Origin: JBOFOR01 sp051659545
GTDB taxonomy: Bacteria; Bacillota; Clostridia; Peptostreptococcales; Peptostreptococcaceae
Reading direction: 5' to 3'
NCBI RefSeq assembly: GCF_051659545.1
Contig: NZ_JBOFOR010000101.1
Span: 1 to 24,413 of the forward strand
Length of the DNA stretch: 24,413 nt
In this document: positions 21,457-24,413 of the stretch, piece after piece
Layout: the number at the start of each line of letters is the position of its first letter
Position numbering within the stretch: position 1 is the stretch's first letter
Notes under the pieces: generated by a model
Told to the model about the DNA's origin: nothing
Databases searched by the model: none
The model's input: the letters and a program-made list of their open reading frames with translations, nothing else
Program-made: the position numbers and the translations under genes

Positions 21457-23352
21457 ATGGGGAGATACTTATCAAATATTTTATTACAAGATGCATTAAA
21501 TAAATACCTAGAGGATTTAAATAACTCAACTTTAGAAGAAGAGTTAATAGATGTAGATGAATCTTTAGGTAGGATGACTAGTGAAGCTATATATGCAAAT
21601 CTATCATCGCCATTTTATAACTGCTCAGCAATGGATGGTATAGCAGTAAAAGCACAAAAAACTTTTATGGCCAATGAGCAAAATATATTAAGCTTAAAAG
21701 AATATGAAGACTATGTAGTAGTAGATACAGGAGATCCAATACCTAAAGAATTTGATGCTGTTATAATGATAGAAGACTTACTAGAAAAGGAAGATGGATA
21801 TGTAAAAATATATCAGTCAGCTATACCTTGGCAACATGTTAGATGTCTTGGAGAAGATGTAGTTGAAAAAGAAATGGTAATACCGAGCTTTCATACTATA
21901 AGACCTCAAGATGTAGGAGCTATTATTAGTGGTAGGGTAGATAAGGTGAAAGTTTTTAAAAAATTTAAAATAGGAATAATACCTACAGGGACTGAATTAA
22001 TAGAAAGAAATCAAGAGCCTAAAATAGGGGATATTATAGAGTTTAATTCAAGGTTATTTGAAGGGTTAATAAAAGGGTATGAAGCGAAACCTGTAAAATA
22101 CCCTATAGTTGAAGATGATTATAATAAAATAAAGGCGAGTGTATTAAAAGCTTTAGATGAATGTGATATGGTTCTAATAAATGCAGGTTCATCTCAAGGA
22201 AGAGAAGATTTTACATATGATATTATAGATGAAATCGGGGAAGTATGTTTACATGGAATAGCAATAAAACCAGGAAAACCAGCTATACTAGGACAAGCTA
22301 ATGGCAAACCAATAATTGGTATACCTGGATATCCAGTTTCTGCTTGGGTAGTTATGGAAAATATAGTTAAACCAGTTGCTAGAAAACTAATGCATAAAAA
22401 TATTGAAGAACCTATAAAAATAAATGCTACTTTAAGTAAAAGAGTAATGAGTTCCTTAAAATATGAAGAATTTATAAGAGTGAAATTAGGGTATATAAAT
22501 GGAAAATATATTGCTACACCTGTAAAACGAGGAGCTGGTACTATAACAAGTCTTGTAAATGCCGATGGAGTACTTAAAGTGCCTCAAAATGTAGAGGGAC
22601 TAGAAGAAGGTGAAAGCGTAGAAATTGAGTTATTAAATAATATAAGTAATATACATAATACTATAGTTTCTATAGGAAGTCATGATATTGTAATGGATAT
22701 TTTAAATAATGAAATATCTAAAAAATCATTTGGTAAAGTAAGGTTAAGCTCTTCTCATGTAGGTAGTTTCCAAGGGCTTTTAGCCATGAAAAAGGGAGAA
22801 TGTCATATAGCACCAATACATTTATTTGACACAGAAACAGAAAGTTATAACATACCTTATATACAAAAATATATAGAAAAAGATGTAGCTATAATTAAGC
22901 TAGTAAAAAGAACACAGGGATTAATAGTAAAAAAGGGAAATCCATTAAACATAAAAAGTATTGAGGATGTAGTTAATGTAAGATATATAAATAGACAAAA
23001 AGGCTCAGGAACGAGGATTTTATTTGATTATTTACTAAATAAAAATAATATAAAAAAGAAGCAAGTAAATGGATATGAAAGAGAAGAATCAACTCATATG
23101 TCACTGGCAAAAGCTATTGAAAATAATGATGCAGATTGTGGACTAGGTATTTATTCTGCGGCAAATGTTTTTGGGTTAGATTTTATTCCTTTGTGCGAGG
23201 AAGAATACGATTTATTAGTTGACAAAAGTATGCTAAATAGTGAATATATACAAATTTTATTAGATACTATCAAGGATAAGTTGTTTATAAATAAAATAAA
23301 TACATTAGGTGGATATAATACTGAAGTAATAGGTGAAATAGTAAATGTGTAA
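21457..23352 (+). CDS. moeA: MoeA fused to a C-terminal substrate-binding (PBP-like) domain
   Basis: This is a 631-residue two-part protein. Residues 1 to about 400 are MoeA: NCSAMDGIAV, IPTGTELIERNQ, INAGSSQGREDF, IAIKPGKPAILG and IGIPGYPVSAWVVME. From about 405 to the end is a type-2 periplasmic-binding-protein fold, without a signal peptide. It begins TIVSIGSHDIVMDIL and contains GSFQGLLAMKKGECHIAPIHL, NRQKGSGTRILFDYLL and a DCGLGIYSAANVFGLDFIPL segment. In binding proteins for oxyanions and in MoeA-PBP fusions this domain is thought to bind molybdate or tungstate, so it may capture the metal in the cytoplasm and pass it to the MoeA active site. The ribosome binding site AAAGGAGAG is well placed. 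It is co-operonic with the other moeA and moaA. Confidence 0.92.
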   Translation: MGRYLSNILLQDALNKYLEDLNNSTLEEELIDVDESLGRMTSEAIYANLSSPFYNCSAMDGIAVKAQKTFMANEQNILSLKEYEDYVVVDTGDPIPKEFDAVIMIEDLLEKEDGYVKIYQSAIPWQHVRCLGEDVVEKEMVIPSFHTIRPQDVGAIISGRVDKVKVFKKFKIGIIPTGTELIERNQEPKIGDIIEFNSRLFEGLIKGYEAKPVKYPIVEDDYNKIKASVLKALDECDMVLINAGSSQGREDFTYDIIDEIGEVCLHGIAIKPGKPAILGQANGKPIIGIPGYPVSAWVVMENIVKPVARKLMHKNIEEPIKINATLSKRVMSSLKYEEFIRVKLGYINGKYIATPVKRGAGTITSLVNADGVLKVPQNVEGLEEGESVEIELLNNISNIHNTIVSIGSHDIVMDILNNEISKKSFGKVRLSSSHVGSFQGLLAMKKGECHIAPIHLFDTETESYNIPYIQKYIEKDVAIIKLVKRTQGLIVKKGNPLNIKSIEDVVNVRYINRQKGSGTRILFDYLLNKNNIKKKQVNGYEREESTHMSLAKAIENNDADCGLGIYSAANVFGLDFIPLCEEEYDLLVDKSMLNSEYIQILLDTIKDKLFINKINTLGGYNTEVIGEIVNV

Positions 23353-23369
23353 GAGGGAGGAATATTTCT

Positions 23370-24329
23370 ATGATAGATAACTACAATAGAAAAATTGACT
23401 ATGCTCGTATTTCATTAACTGAAAAATGTAATTTAAAATGTATATATTGTGTTCCAGCAGATGAGCCTATAAAGGAAAAGCAAGATGATGAAATTTTAAG
23501 TCTTGATGATTATAAGATAATTATAAAAGCTCTTTCAAGTGTAGGGATAAGCAAAATTAGATTTACAGGAGGAGAGCCACTACAATATAGAGGACTTGAT
23601 GAATTAGTTTATTATGCAGCAAACATATGTAAAATTAAAACAGTTTCTATAACTACTAATGGAATAGGATTAAAAGATAGAGTTGAAAGTCTAATGAAAA
23701 ATGGACTAAACACTATAAATATAAGTTTAGATACATTAGATAAGGATAGATATAAAAAAATTACTGGCGGAGGCGACTTTGATGATGTAATAGAATCTAT
23801 TAAAAAAGCGATGGAATTAAATTTAAAAGTTAAAATAAATTGTGTATTTATTAAAGGAATAAATAGCGATGAACTGAGTAGCTTTATAGATATTATTAAA
23901 AATTATCCAATAGATATAAGATTTATAGAGCTAATGCCTATTGGTCAAGGGGAAAAAATGTTTAATAAAGGATTTATAAATTTAAAGGAAAGTATAAATT
24001 CTTTAAAAGAATTAGAAATAGATAATACTGATGAAAAAAGCGTAGCAACTTACTATAGAGTAAAAGGTGGAAAAGGAAGAATAGGTATAATAACTCCCTT
24101 AAGCTGTATGTTTTGTAAAAATTGTAATAGAATCAGAATTACTTCAGATGGGAATGTGAAATTATGTTTGCATTCTAAAGAAGAGATAGACATAAAACCA
24201 TTTTTAAAAAATGAAGAAAAATTGAATATTTATATAGAAGAAATTATAAAATATAAACCTAAAGAGCATTCATTAAATGAAAGTAATAAAAGTAATAATT
24301 CAAAAAAAATGTATCAACTTGGTGGATAA
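23370..24329 (+). CDS. moaA: GTP 3',8-cyclase MoaA
   Basis: This radical SAM enzyme starts molybdopterin synthesis by converting GTP to 3',8-cyclo-GTP. Two 4Fe-4S clusters are predicted: the N-terminal SAM cluster on Cys20, Cys24 and Cys27 (CNLKCIYC), and the C-terminal substrate cluster on Cys249, Cys252 and Cys266 (CxxC-x13-C, in FCKNCNRIRITSDG). FTGGEPL is the GGE SAM-binding motif. The chain ends in the conserved Gly-Gly tail required by MoaA for activity. Length is 319 residues. It starts with ATG after GGGAGG, 17 bases behind the MoeA fusion. It is the last gene before a hairpin. moaC, moaE and mogA are not in the window. Confidence 0.95.
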   Translation: MIDNYNRKIDYARISLTEKCNLKCIYCVPADEPIKEKQDDEILSLDDYKIIIKALSSVGISKIRFTGGEPLQYRGLDELVYYAANICKIKTVSITTNGIGLKDRVESLMKNGLNTINISLDTLDKDRYKKITGGGDFDDVIESIKKAMELNLKVKINCVFIKGINSDELSSFIDIIKNYPIDIRFIELMPIGQGEKMFNKGFINLKESINSLKELEIDNTDEKSVATYYRVKGGKGRIGIITPLSCMFCKNCNRIRITSDGNVKLCLHSKEEIDIKPFLKNEEKLNIYIEEIIKYKPKEHSLNESNKSNNSKKMYQLGG

Positions 24330-24345
24330 TTTATAAAATAAAGTT

Positions 24346-24387
24346 AATATATGGGTTATTACATAATCATGTAATAGCCCATATATT
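24346..24387. terminator. 19-bp hairpin after moaA
   Basis: Positions 24346-24364 pair with 24369-24387 across a 4-base AATC loop, with a single wobble pair. It lies 17 bases after the moaA stop. No strong T-run follows (TATATTGATTC), so as a terminator it would be weak. It may instead protect the 3' end of the mRNA. Confidence 0.55.
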
Positions 24388-24413
24388 GATTCATATATAA
24401 ATATTAAATAAAT

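Noticed and set aside
1..24413. CRISPR arrays, tRNA, rRNA, insertion sequences
   Set aside because: No regularly spaced repeats, no cloverleaf or rRNA-like sequence and no intact transposase were seen. Only the left edge hints at a mobile or rearranged piece.

Overview
The window comes from a low-GC Firmicute. Base composition is strongly A+T rich, most genes have strong AGGAGG/GGGGG ribosome binding sites, some start with TTG or GTG, and ATA and AGA codons dominate. The gene content (tungsten enzymes, HadA/FldA-type CoA-transferase, acyl-CoA dehydrogenase with EtfBA, sigma-54 activators) fits an anaerobic, amino-acid or acid fermenting member of the Clostridia. Genus cannot be fixed from the sequence, although Peptostreptococcaceae or Clostridium look most likely. 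No rRNA, tRNA, CRISPR array or intact mobile element is visible.

Layout: (1) 1-204, a higher-GC foreign-looking stretch abutting the broken 5' end of an excisionase-type HTH regulator on the minus strand. (2) 294-2860, a tungstate ABC transporter split into tupB-tupC and a separately promoted tupA. (3) 3022-10259, a PrpR-type sigma-54 activator, a 56-bp perfect palindrome, a sigma-54 promoter, and an operon of CoA-transferase, enoyl-CoA hydratase, acyl-CoA dehydrogenase, etfB and etfA. (4) 10368-14240, a second sigma-54 promoter driving a variant aldehyde ferredoxin oxidoreductase (AOR), an iron alcohol dehydrogenase, a small membrane protein and a ThiS/MoaD-like sulfur carrier, closed by a hairpin that also holds the ribosome binding site of the next gene. 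(5) 14309-16892, an AcoR-type sigma-54 activator, a MoaD-like carrier and an E1-like adenylyltransferase. (6) 16936-19105, a sigma-A promoter, a Moco/Tuco-type riboswitch with a terminator/antiterminator switch, and a canonical AOR. (7) 19215-24329, a shortened AOR-like protein, two MoeA proteins (the second fused to a substrate-binding domain) and MoaA.

Together this is a tungsten island: tungstate import, pterin cofactor synthesis and metal insertion (MoaA, MoaD-like, E1-like, MoeA x2), cofactor sensing by RNA, and two tungsten-type oxidoreductases. One of these shares a sigma-54 unit with an alcohol dehydrogenase, next to a sigma-54 CoA/ETF pathway. A plausible reading is interconversion of an acid, aldehyde and alcohol coupled to reduction of an enoyl-CoA, with two activators sensing different effectors. 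The substrate cannot be told from sequence. The most unusual items are the AOR-like protein that keeps an N-terminal AOR fold and a CxxCxxxC cluster motif but lacks the rest of the enzyme, and the AOR with CxxxCxxxC spacing.
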